From Hansfordia pulvinata (Eukaryota > Ascomycota > Sordariomycetes > Xylariales), in NCBI GenBank assembly GCA_006538405.1, contig BJKQ01000002.1, forward strand, positions 4,340,001-4,404,000: 64,000 bases of DNA, written 5' to 3'. Of this stretch, positions 47,126 through 57,980 are shown piece after piece. The translations under genes were made by a program, and so were the position numbers. The first letter of the stretch is position 1; each line of letters begins with the position of its first letter. The notes under the pieces were generated by a model. That model saw nothing but the letters and a program-made list of their open reading frames with translations, searched no databases and had not been told where the DNA came from.

Positions 47126-47557
47126 GCAAAGATAGTGTTGGGTACGTTACCTAATATTTCGAGTCGGTAGAACTGCGAAGCAATACATGGATAACCGGAA
47201 GGGATCGCGGAGACAAGTGACCCCTGTCGCCTAGGTACCGTCACGCACGCTACTCGTACATGTACTACATATACCTACCTGCCACCTATCCGATGTACCT
47301 ACGGTATCCAATAACCCATATAGCCCGGCCCGTGAATGACCGACCGGCTGCCATTGTGTCGTGCTGTGTGGTGTGGTCTGGTGTTGGTGAAGGAGGGAAG
47401 GAGGGCTGGAGAGGTCCCAGAACACCCCGCCTTGCGCCTTCCGCGACGTGGGCACCCACATGGGATAAAGCACCAGTGTCAGCATCAGCCTAATCATCGT
47501 CATTAGCAACAACGACGACAGCAACCAGAACCACGACCACGGCGATATCGCCCAAAA
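47126..47557. promoter_or_regulatory. Promoter of the Zn2Cys6 regulator gene
   Basis: A 432-base gap holding one HGATAR site (47130-47135) and one TACTCGTA (47251). A-rich leader (CCCAAAAATG) at the start codon. Confidence 0.5.
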
Positions 47558-49444
47558 ATGTCGGCCCGAGCGAGGCCGTGCGATATGTGCCGCCTGCGCA
47601 AGACGCGGTGCGTCAGGCAGAACGACGAGGCCCAGTGCATCCTCTGCGCCTTCCACGACAAACGCTGCACGTACCTACGAGGTCCTCGGCGCAGGCCGCT
47701 TCGCATCGACCAGTCTCCTCCAGCCGTGTCCCGAGAGCAGCAGAGGCAGCAGCAGCAGCAGCAGCCAGACGATGACTCGTTTGTAGACGAGCTTCGAGAC
47801 GAGCACATGGTGGTCAGCCCCGAGACCGAGACCGAGACGGACCCGGGCGGACCCGGGCCCGAGCCCCAGCAACACTGCCACGAAGCGCCGCTCTCGCTCC
47901 TGGACGGCACCCTGGGGCTTGATCTTGACACGCACCCGCAGTTCGTCGGCACCTCGAGCCATCGCGAGCCGGCCCTGCTGGACCTCCAGGCCGGGCCCGA
48001 GGGTGCAGGTGCGGGTGCGGGTGCGGGTGCAACAACAGGTGCAGGTGGCCCTCTTGATGGGGTCGCCGGAGGGGCCCGGACGCGCTCTCGCCGGGTCAAC
48101 GACCGCAACGTCTTCCTCATCTGCCCCGACGACGGGGCGGCATCCGAGTCGCAGCGACTCAACGACTGCGACGCCATCGAGGAGAGCGTCGGGTTCATGG
48201 GCAAGGCCCTAGTCCAGCTCTACTTCCGGCTCGTCCACGCCAGCTTCCCGGTGCTGCACAAGGGCGTCTTCCTGGCCAAGCATGCCATATCGCACCAGAT
48301 GTTCTCCCCGCCTCTACTGGCCGCCGTCTACCTCGTGGCGCTCGACTATCACGTGTACGACTCGAGCTTCGGCGAGCAGATGGCCGGCTTCAACCTGGCC
48401 AACGGCCAGATGACGCTCGAGGCCCTCGCCGACCGCACCATGGCCGAGGACCTGCGCAGGCCCAAGCTCAGCACCCTCCAGGCCGGGCTCCTCCTCCTCC
48501 AGCGGTCCCGCGCCGGTGCCGAGGCCGGCAACTGGATGTTCGCGGCACAGATGATCGCCCTGGCCCAGGGGCTGGGGCTGCATGCGGACTGTCAGGGCTG
48601 GGCCATCCCTGACTGGGAGAAGAGCCTGAGGCGACGGCTGGGCTGGTCGCTGTACATGCAGGACCGATGGGGAGCTTGTGTCCACGGCCGCCCGCCGCTT
48701 CTGAGCGACGACGACTGGGATCTGCAGGTCTGCACGCCGAGTGACTTTCCAGAGCCTCCGGCCCCGGATGAGGTGCACGTGGTGGGCGCAGGCCGCCATG
48801 TTGACACGGATTCGGGAGCCGAGCTGTTCATCCGGCACACCGAGCTGGCGCAGATCTTGACCGATGTCATCCGCCAGTTCTATGCCACGGCGGCCACCAA
48901 GCCTGGGGGCCGTCTCGACTGCATGGGACCCGTCGCCGCCGTCGAGATGGCGAAGCCCCTGATGCTGCAGCTGCGCAGTTGGCAGGCCGGGCTGCCGGAT
49001 CGGCTGCGCCTCGAGTCCACCGAGCCGAGGAGACTCTCCGCCAACGCCTCGCTGCACGTTGCGCACCTGGCCGTGGAGGTGGCTCTCCACCGGGCCCTTG
49101 TGAGACTGCTGACCCCGGCCACGCCGTCGAACCTCGCGCACGCCGTGAGGCTGGCGGCCAAGAACCGAGTGCAGAGCGCGATCGGCCTCATGGAGTCACT
49201 GCGCCCGGAGCACATGGGGGCCTTCTGGGGCGGCTCGGCGGCGTACCAGATTGCCATCGTGGGAAGCTTGACGTGCCTGCTCTGGGCCACCTCCGACAGC
49301 CCAGACGAGATGGAGTGGTGCGTCGGGCAGATGGAGGACCTGCGCTGGGTCGTGCGAGTCAGAGCTCAGGGCGCCGTGTTCATGAAGGCGGCATTGAGGC
49401 TCATAGAGGCGGACTGGGACCGGTTGGTTCTGGACCGGCTTTGA
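47558..49444 (+). CDS. Zn(II)2Cys6 transcription factor, Dal81/TamA-like
   Basis: Single exon, 628 residues. The N terminus has a binuclear cluster CDMCRLRKTRCVRQNDEAQC with the remaining cysteines at 30 and 37, i.e. C-X2-C-X6-C-X8-C-X2-C-X6-C. A Gln/Glu/Gly-rich linker follows (residues about 60-180). The fungal-specific factor domain begins QLYFRLVHASFPVLHKGVFL. The segment KLSTLQAGLLLLQRSR...NWMFAAQMIALAQGLGLH...IPDWEKSLRRRLGWSLYMQDRWG...HGRP is the pattern of yeast Dal81/Uga35 and Aspergillus TamA. Those are coactivators for allophanate- and GABA-responsive nitrogen genes. Placed between the AtzF-C-like gene and the isochorismatase-amidase gene, it is the likely pathway-specific regulator. 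Sub-family call is by resemblance. Confidence 0.86.
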   Translation: MSARARPCDMCRLRKTRCVRQNDEAQCILCAFHDKRCTYLRGPRRRPLRIDQSPPAVSREQQRQQQQQQPDDDSFVDELRDEHMVVSPETETETDPGGPGPEPQQHCHEAPLSLLDGTLGLDLDTHPQFVGTSSHREPALLDLQAGPEGAGAGAGAGATTGAGGPLDGVAGGARTRSRRVNDRNVFLICPDDGAASESQRLNDCDAIEESVGFMGKALVQLYFRLVHASFPVLHKGVFLAKHAISHQMFSPPLLAAVYLVALDYHVYDSSFGEQMAGFNLANGQMTLEALADRTMAEDLRRPKLSTLQAGLLLLQRSRAGAEAGNWMFAAQMIALAQGLGLHADCQGWAIPDWEKSLRRRLGWSLYMQDRWGACVHGRPPLLSDDDWDLQVCTPSDFPEPPAPDEVHVVGAGRHVDTDSGAELFIRHTELAQILTDVIRQFYATAATKPGGRLDCMGPVAAVEMAKPLMLQLRSWQAGLPDRLRLESTEPRRLSANASLHVAHLAVEVALHRALVRLLTPATPSNLAHAVRLAAKNRVQSAIGLMESLRPEHMGAFWGGSAAYQIAIVGSLTCLLWATSDSPDEMEWCVGQMEDLRWVVRVRAQGAVFMKAALRLIEADWDRLVLDRL

Positions 49445-50082
49445 CAACATCGGCGAAGCGAAGCTCCCCAAGCAAGCCGCCCTCCCCTGAATCGATCGAC
49501 CGGACAAGTTTCATGTGGTTAACGGTGCTGCCGCCCATTCACAAACACAGGCAGGCTCTGGCATATCCGCCATGCTTCAGGAAATGTACCGCCACCCCCA
49601 CCACATGATGGACGGAACGGCTCTCCCTCCTCCTCTATTCGCTCGGCCTGGCCTGGCCCGCGGGGTGGAGGTGGAGTGGAGAGGAGATGGCCCCTCCCCG
49701 CCTGCATGATACGGCAGGGGTCTTAGTGTCGACGGGGTACGTTCGCGAGATATATTGATAGTACCTAGCCTCTCGATCCTCCGGAATGCCTGATAAGCCA
49801 CCAAGCTACTCGTAGCGCCGCCGTCGCCGCAACTCGCCGACGGCCCGACGGCAGGACGACGGCGCTTTAGCTTGGCCTCCGAGACCCCCAGACGACGCCG
49901 ATTAGTAACAGCAGCCGCATCGTCCAGTCTCTATCGCCGGTCACGCTCGCAGCTGGTTCACGAAAGACCAAATAAACGAAGCGTGGAAGGAGAGCATCTG
50001 GTTTCACTTCGTATCACACTCACGCCATCCGCGTTTGTACGTCACACATACATCCGTCCGCCCACGCACGTCCGCCCACGCG
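49445..50082. promoter_or_regulatory. Promoter of isochorismatase-amidase gene
   Basis: A 638-base gap containing HGATAR sites at 49756-49761, 49791-49796 and 49931-49936 (minus strand), plus TACTCGTA at 49807. The 3' UTR of the regulator also lies here. Confidence 0.55.
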
Positions 50083-52271
50083 ATGACCTTGGCGATGGCT
50101 TCAAATCATTCACCACTCGTCAGCTTCTCAACAGCCAAGCCCTATGTCTTCGACATTATCCCTTCTAAGACGGCGCTGGTATTGATCGATCTCCAGCGTG
50201 ACTTTGTGGACGACAATGGCTTCGGATCGGTCCAATGCGGGGATCCCGCCATTTTCGCGTCAGTGCGCTCCGTCGTCGGACGAGCACAGGGTGCCCTCGT
50301 CGCTGCAAGGCAGCTCGGCTTGCACATCATCCACACTCGCGAGGGCCACGCGCCAGATCTATCAGATCTCAGTTCCGCCAAGAGAGACCGCCAGGTTAAC
50401 GCCCCAAGTGGGCACCACACGATGGGGATTGGGGACGCAGGTCCCATGGGTCGCCTCCTCGTCCGCGGCGAATACGGCCATGACATTGTCGACGAATTGC
50501 GGCCCAGGCCTGGAGAGGTAGTCATCGACAAGCCTGGGAAGGGCTCTTTCTGGAAGACGGATCTGCATCGAAGACTTATGGCAAGAGGAATCACGCATCT
50601 GCTGATCTGCGGCGTGACGACCGAGTGCTGCGTCACCACCACGGCCAGGGAGGCCAATGATCGCGGATTTCAGTGTTGCATTCTCACCGACTGCACCGGG
50701 GGCTTCGACGCCACCTTTGTACGGTCCTCCTTGGATATGATCTCCGCTTATGACGGTCTCTTCGGCTTCACAGCGTCAAGCGCAGACTTGCTCCATGCGG
50801 CGCAGAGCACGGTGCCCGCAGCCCCGTCGACGACGCCCTCGGAGTGGGATGGGCTAGATCTGTCGCTCTCCACCTTGACCACCCTATACAAGCGAGCCGC
50901 CATCACGCCCGAGCTCGTGGTCGAGTCGGTCTACCGGCGGCTGGAGGAGTACAGCACCGTCGACCCCGCGGTATGGATCTCGCTGCGATCGAAAGACGAC
51001 CTAATCAAGGAGGCCAAGGCATTGTTGCATTCGATGGGCCAAGACACAGAAAGACTCCCTGTTCTCTACGGCGTCCCGTTTGCCGTCAAGGACAATTTCG
51101 ATGTCGCCGGCATGGTAACGACCGCTGCTTTCCCCGGCACCCCTACTGCCACGTCCACCTCGACGGCTTTCGTTGTGCAGCGACTCAGGGATGCGGGTGC
51201 CATCCTTATCGGGAAGACAAACATGGATCAGTTTGCAACAGGCCTCAGCGGTTGCCGCTCGCCGTACGGCACGCCGTCAAGCGTCTTCGGCGACGGTGAA
51301 TTCATCTCTGGTGGGTCCTCGTCGGGCTCAGGCGTGGCGGTCGGGGCCGGACTGGTCACCTTTGCGCTGGGCACTGACACGGCGGGGAGTGGCCGCGTGC
51401 CTGCTGCGCTCAACGGGGTAGTCGGCTACAAGCCCACGAAAGGGACGCTGTCGTCCATGGGTATGCTTCCGGCCTGCCAGAGCCTTGACACGACCTCGAT
51501 ATTCGCCAAGTCGACTGGGGACGCTCGGCGCGTTTGGTACGTGCTTGACCAGCACGACGACCGCGACGTGTTTTCCAAAGACCCCTCTTCTTTGCCCCTT
51601 GAACTGGCCGATTACAGGCCTTTGCACGAATCTCGTTTCACCTTCGCAACGCCTCCCCCGTCACGCTAGGCAAGTGCTGCCAGTCGTATCTGGTCGCCTT
51701 TGAAGAGGCTTGTCGACTGCTGGAAGCAATGGGTGGGCGCCGCTTGGTCCTGCCTGATGAAGTGTACGAGAACACGTTTCAGAAAGCGACTGATCTGCTT
51801 TATAGCGGTAGCCTCGTGTCTGAAAGAATTGCATGCATTGGCTATTCGTTCCTCACAAAACATTTACACGAGCTGCACCCGACAACTCGCCAACTGTTCA
51901 CATCGGTACTGGGGCGAGCAACCAGGGCATGGGAGATATATGCCGACCAGGCGGCGCAAAAGGAGGCCACCAGACAAGTCGCGGATCTCTGCTCGAAGCA
52001 ACCCGGGAAAGTGGACGTCCTTGTCACCCCAACCGTCCCTTACCATCCCACCATTGCTGCTATGGAGATGGATCCGATCAACCTCAACGCGGATATGGGA
52101 GTCTTCACACATTTTGGGAATGTCCTGGACCTCTGCTCGATTAGTGTCGGCGCTGGTACCGTGCACGATGGCATGCCGTTTGGAATCGGTCTGAATTGCC
52201 CCACTGGTCTGGACGGTAGATTGTTCGACCTGGCCGAGGCATTTGAAACTGCTATTAACTATGACCGTTAA
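50083..52271 (+). CDS. Isochorismatase-like hydrolase fused to allophanate amidase (one apparent frameshift)
   Basis: About 729 residues if one base is supplied. Residues 30-235 are an isochorismatase/cysteine-hydrolase domain with triad candidates Asp36 (ALVLIDLQRDF), Lys150 (VIDKPGKGSFW) and Cys183 (CGVTTECCVT); biuret hydrolase and ureidoacrylate hydrolase belong here. Residues 255-729 are an amidase-signature domain with Lys336 (FAVKDNFDV), cis-Ser in GGSSSGSG and nucleophile Ser436 (GTDTAGSGRVPAALNG). The latter segment, with NMDQFATGLSG, matches allophanate hydrolases (AtzF, Dur1). No AtzF C-terminal domain follows. The frame moves one base in the C5 run 51655-51659 (after TFATPP); one added C joins VTLGKCCQSYLVAFEEA. 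ATG at 50083 is used; 50095 is possible. The stop lies 14 bases before the AT-rich block. Confidence 0.86.
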
Positions 52272-53445
52272 ATTTGAGTCAACCATACGAGCTTTTTAAA
52301 TTAAAAATATTTGAAAAAAAGTTTAAAGATTCGATTAAACCTTTTTAAGTTTTTTCAATGTGGTAACTTAAATAGAAATCTTATACATAATTTATATATA
52401 ACTATTTACGTTAAACTTTATTTATATTATTAAGTTATATGATATTTTAAAATAGTATTAGGCATGATTTTTTTTAAAAAAACTTGAGAAATAACATATT
52501 ATTTAAGTATCATGATTTAAAAGAAGTTTTTCAATAAAGTATAAAACTACGTTACTTCGTTTATGAAAATTTTAAATAAAGATTATACAATATAAAATAG
52601 ATTAAAAATTACAAATTTTTTGGAAATTAATATTGATTAAAATTTAAGGATTTAATAACCTTATAATATAAAGTAATTAACTTAAGAATTCATGTATAAA
52701 TAAACGAAAGTTTAATTATAATTGGTTTTAAATAAGGATAAGATTATAATATTATTTTAAGAAAGATTTCAATGTTTTAATAAATTTTGAAAATTTATAT
52801 ATATATAAACTTTAAGTTACTTCATATATAAGTTTGACTTATATGTGCTATTTTAAATACGTAATATTATTAACACCGAGTTTATAGAAAAGGGTTTAAA
52901 GACTTTATAAAAAGTATCGGTTTTTATTTTATATAATTAAATTAAGAAACTTATAAAATTTAAACTAATTTATTAAACTTCACTTTAAATATATTAACTT
53001 GATTCAAGTATTTAAAAAGCTTATTTAAAGCCTTTTTTTTACGTTCATAAATCCGTGAGCTATCTTTTATCTACCTTAATATTATATAAATCACACGAAA
53101 TTAATAAAGTAAGCAACTTATATAAGTTTCCGATATATGAAAATTAATCCGAATAAATTTATTCTTAACTTTATATATAATTCAGTTATTTTATCGATTT
53201 ATATTATATATTAAGAATAATAAGTATTATTAATTTATTTTCCAATAAACAAGAGCTATTTATAAAGATTCTATAGATGTTAAAGATAAAACGGTGATTA
53301 TCAACGCTTTTTACGCTTATAAATTAAGTATCTCTTATAATGATTTAAAATTATCTTTATTTGTTATATATTATAAACTTAAAGTCAATTTCTAAGTCTT
53401 CATATTATTTAGCTTAAGTTTAAATATTAGTAAGTATACTTTACT

Positions 53446-53580
53446 AATCATTATTAAAACTCTTTATTTTAAGATCTTACTATTAATTATTAAATATAAA
53501 ATACTTTTTATAATCATTATTAAAACTCTTTATTTTAAGACCTTACTATTAATTATTAAATATAAAATACTTTTTATAAT
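53446..53580. repeat. 66-bp tandem duplication
   Basis: Two adjacent copies (53446-53511 and 53512-53577) differ by one T/C transition (AAGATCTTAC versus AAGACCTTAC). Confidence 0.92.
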
Positions 53581-53832
53581 TACACTTCCTTTATGTGTTT
53601 CACTTATAAAACTTTGAATAATGTTTAATATAACTTACTTTACATATTATTAAATTAAAGATATTAAACTTATAAATTAACTGATTATCAGCTTAAACTT
53701 ATATAAACTTATATTAGTAATTTATATTATTAAATTTATTAACTTAAAATATTATTTATATCTTTATTAATGTATTTCATAAATAAAATAAACATATATT
53801 TAATAACCTTAAAAATAAAATCGAAAACATAA

Positions 53833-53890
53833 AACAATTAAATCTTACAATAATTGAAAAGAACAATTAAATCTTAAAATAATTGAAAAG
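53833..53890. repeat. 29-bp tandem duplication
   Basis: Two copies of a 29-bp unit (53833-53861, 53862-53890), starting AACAATTAAATCTTA, with one C/A difference. Confidence 0.9.
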
Positions 53891-53994
53891 CTTTAAAGTG
53901 CTTATAAAGACATCTTAATATATTAAAGCTAAGAATACATAGGTTTAAAATAGGTTAGTTAAATATAGCCGAGTATAAATATCGTTATTAATTA

Positions 53995-54150
53995 TGGTTA
54001 ATAATAAGTTAACTCGAGTTAACTCACGTGAGTTATTAACTCACATGAGTTAAACTCACGTGAATCCGGATTTATGTGAGTTACTCACCTTACTGATTTA
54101 AAGTGACTATAAATCTGACTTACTCGTGAGTTAACTCATGGACTCACGGT
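53995..54150 (-). repeat. Palindromic dispersed element, copy 1
   Basis: Starts GGTTAATAATAAGTTAACTCGA, contains ACTCACGTGAGT and AATCCGGATT, and ends ACTCATGGACTCACGG. Orientation is defined by the CAGGGTT-like end at the left. Confidence 0.75.
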
Positions 54151-54336
54151 AATTTATTTTCATTAAAATAATAATTAATATTAAGATTTATTTCAACTTG
54201 AATAATTATTTAAAATTAAAGTTTAAATCTGATTAATTAATTTAATTCATTAATTATTTTTAAAGAATATATTATTTAAAAAAACATCTTTTTTTACACT
54301 TTTTATACAGCTTTATACTTAAAGGTTACTTATTTT

Positions 54337-54440
54337 AAATCCGTGAGTTAACTTATAAGTAGCTTAAAGTAACTTATAATTCATATAAGTTAATTCACGT
54401 GAGTTGTTAACTCACGTAAATCAGTAAAATCATTGATTTA
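54337..54440 (+). repeat. Palindromic dispersed element, copy 2
   Basis: Starts AAATCCGTGAGTTAACTTAT and contains TTCACGTGAGTTGTTAACTC; shorter at the right end. Confidence 0.7.
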
Positions 54441-54963
54441 AAGATTAAAAATGGTTAAACGAAAATTGAGTACTTTTTAAATATAAGCCTATTTACTTAT
54501 TTTAAATAATAGATTAAACTTATTATTTATAAAATTATAATAAAATCAGTTTTTAAAGATATTTTCAATACGTCTTTTATTTATAAATTTAATTTAATAT
54601 TTATACGGATAAGATCTTTTTGATCGTGTGTTATAATCATTAAATAGTATAAACTGTAGGTTTTAAATTAATTTATAAATAAGCTATAAGTTATTTTAAT
54701 TATAATAAATTTATAAGTTTATATGTCTATAAAAAGTCAAGCTTTATTAAACTTATAAATTGAAAAAATCAAAGTTATTTCGATTCGGACTTTTAATTTC
54801 TATAACTCACTTTAAGTTATTTCTAAGTTAACTCGCGGATAGAAGAACTTTAACTGTATAACTTAAAAAAACCTTATTACGAAAGTGTTTATAAAGAAGT
54901 ATTTAAATTCTTTTTTTAAAAGTTGAATATAATTATTTATCGGTAAAGTAATAGTGTAAGTAG

Positions 54964-55193
54964 CAGGGTTAATAATATAAATCATGAATCTTAAATAGAT
55001 TCATAAGTAACTCACGTGAATCACTTTAAATCAATGATTTTACTGATTCACGTGAATCCGGATTCACTTGAATTTGATTTATATGAATTTAAATCAGTAA
55101 AGTGAGTGATTCATATAAATTTAAGTTACTTTAAATCAGCTTACTGATTTATATAAGTTACTTTAAGTTATTCATAAATCGATTCACGGATTT
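54964..55193 (-). repeat. Palindromic dispersed element, copy 3
   Basis: A long copy of about 230 bases from CAGGGTTAATAATATAAATC to GATTCACGGATTT, with CGTGAATCCGGATTCA inside. Confidence 0.8.
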
Positions 55194-55244
55194 AAAAATT
55201 TTAACTTTAACTTTAAATAAAGTTTACTTTAAAATAAAAAGTTA

Positions 55245-55636
55245 TATTATCTTAAGTGATTGATATTAAGTAAGATGAATTACATTAAGTGATATAAATT
55301 ATGTTAAGTAAGTTAAATTAAATTAAAATAAATAATAATAAGTAAAATGAATTATAATAATTAAAATAGATTATATTAAGTATAACGAATTATATTAAGT
55401 AAAATAAATTACATTAAGTAAATTAAACTATATTAAGTAATATGAGTTATATTAAGTAAAATAAAATATATTAAGTAAATTGAATTAAATTAAAATGAAT
55501 AATAATAAGGAAAATGAATTATAATAAGTATAATGGATTATATTAAGTAAAATGAATTATATTAAGTAAAATGAATTACATTAAATAAAATAAACTATAT
55601 TAAGTAATATAAATTATATTAAGTATTAATAAGTAA
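55245..55636. repeat. AT-rich minisatellite, about 19-bp unit
   Basis: Some twenty degenerate copies of a unit like ATATTAAGTAAAATGAATT. Variants differ mainly by A/G and T/C. Confidence 0.85.
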
Positions 55637-55863
55637 AGTGAAAAATATGAATCTATTTATATAATTCTTTATAAAAAAGGATAAAGATCTTTAAATTATT
55701 AAGTTTACTCAATTTCTTTTTTTATATAAACTGTATAATAATTTATATAAGGTGATCTTATTATATATAGATAAATTATAATACTTTAATATATTATATA
55801 ATTAGTTTAACTTAATCTAACTTAATTTTACTTACTTAATATTAAATGTTATTAATTAAATAT

Positions 55864-56082
55864 GAATCCGTGAGTTAATTTATAAGTAACTTAGATTTAT
55901 ATAAGTTACTTTAAATTAGTAAGGTGAGTAACTTACATAAATACGGATTCATATAAGTCCAAACTCACATGAATCTGATTCACGTGAATCTGATTTATAT
56001 GAATCTGAAGCAGTAAAGTGAGTAACTCACGTGAATCCGGATTCACGTGAATCGGATTCGAGCTAACTTATTATTAACCCTG
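55864..56082 (+). repeat. Palindromic dispersed element, copy 4
   Basis: Full-looking copy from AATCCGTGAGTTAATTTATA to TTATTATTAACCCTG, with several GAATCYGGATTCACGTGAATC-type internal palindromes. Confidence 0.82.
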
Positions 56083-56983
56083 ATAAGTAGTGAAAATAAA
56101 CAATTACGCTTATAATAAGAACATTAAATAAAAGATTAAGTGAAGATTTTAAATACTAATAAATAAAAATTTAAGGCTTAAAAATTATTGCATTAATTAA
56201 AACAAGGTATATTTAATTTACGGGCTAACGTATAAAAGCTCGAATTTATAAAATGCAACTTAAATTAATAAAAAGAGTAATTTAACAAATTTGAATTAAA
56301 GGTATAAATAACTTATATAAGTTATTAATTCACTAAACTTCACTCCAGCTAATTTATTATGAGCATTTAAATATTTTAAAGTAGCTTATATAGATCGATA
56401 ATTAAATTCAAAGTGTTTTACGTAAATTTTCATTAAGTTCACTTAAGATTCTAGAGTTATCTTATAAGCTAAGCTTATACCCGTTACCTCTTTTAAATAT
56501 TAAAGACTTTCTAAATTCAGTTAAATTAATATTCTATGAAATATGATTAAAGTTTTATTTACGTCTTTAAAACCTGGTAATTAATAATATAATCATTTCA
56601 AATTTAGAAAGTTTAATGCTTAACTTTATTTACTTAAAAAAAAAGGTTATAATTCTGTTTATTATTTAAAAGAAGTGATATGCTTAACCTTTTATTTAAG
56701 CGTTACTTAGAATTTAAACATTAAAATTTAATCGGCACGTTATATTTTCTTTCGAATTAAACTACTCTAAACGTTAAAGGCTAATAGCTTTCGTTATTGT
56801 TTAATTAATTAACGATTTAAACATTAAGAAGATATTAGCTTTTAATCACGAACTATCGTTTTTTCACTTATAGTTTCGATAATAAACATTTTATTTAACT
56901 AAAAATAAAGTTTAATAATCCTTTTTCAAGCTTTTATAGTAAATGATGTCCTTATCATTAAAGTTAATGATATACGAAGTTAA

Positions 56984-57087
56984 TATTATAAATTATAAGT
57001 TTTAAGTTAACTTATAAGTAACTCACGTGAGTTCATTCATATAAATCTTAAGTTACTTTAAGCTGCTTATTAACCAGCTCACGGATT
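56984..57087 (-). repeat. Palindromic dispersed element, copy 5
   Basis: Contains AAGTTAACTTATAAGTAACT and ACTCACGTGAGT and ends CCAGCTCACGGATTT. Confidence 0.72.
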
Positions 57088-57315
57088 TAAAAAATGCACA
57101 CTTTTAATATAAAATTATATAAAAAGTAAAAAAACGGATATTTTTTGAAGAAGTATATTATTAAAGAATAAGTAATAATAAAGAGTAGTTAAATGAGTAG
57201 CTTAAGTATAAGTTAAAACCGTGTTGATTAATTAATTTAACTTGAAATCAATCTTAATATTAATTATTCTCTCAATTTAAATAAAACAATTTAAACTCGT
57301 GAGTTAACTTATGAA

Positions 57316-57480
57316 CAGTGTTAGTATTATAAATCATGAATCTCAAGTTAACTTATAAGTAACTCACATGAGTTACTTTGAATCACTGATTTCACTGATT
57401 CACATAAGTTAATAACTCACGTGAGTTAACTCACACTAATTATAAGTTACTTTAAGTTACTTATAAGTTAACTCAAGGAT
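57316..57480 (-). repeat. Palindromic dispersed element, copy 6
   Basis: Starts AGTGTTAGTATTATAAATC, contains AACTCACGTGAGTTAACTCA and ends AACTCAAGGATT. Confidence 0.75.
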
Positions 57481-57713
57481 TGAAAATAAGCAAATCTTAA
57501 GTATAAAACTATATAAGAAGTATAAAAGAGATGTTTTTTAAAATAACCCATTATTAAAAATAAATTAATAGATAGAATTAATTAATTAAATTTAAACTTT
57601 AAGTTTCAATAATTACTTAAATTAAAATTAAGTTATTCATATTAATTATAACTAGTATAAGTTAAAATTAAGGTTAATATTAACTATTATATTAATTAAA
57701 ATAGATTACTATA

Positions 57714-57959
57714 AATCCGTGAGTTAACTCACGAATAACTTAAATTTATATGAGTTACTTTAAATTAATAAGATGCGTAACTCACGTGAATCCGGACTTA
57801 CGTGAGTTTAACTCACGTGAGTTAACTTAAGTTAGCTTATTACCAACCCTGCTTATAAGTAGCTTAAAGTCACGTAAGTTACTTTAAGTAACTCATGTGA
57901 ATCCGAGTTTACGTGAGTTAAACTCACGTGAGTTAACTCGAGTTAACTTATTATTAACA
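57714..57959 (+). repeat. Palindromic dispersed element, copies 7 and 8 in tandem
   Basis: Two directly adjacent copies: 57714-57851 (AATCCGTGAG to ACCAACCCTG) and 57852-57959, the second lacking its left end. Confidence 0.78.
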
Positions 57960-57980
57960 TTAATATATCTTAATTAAAGC

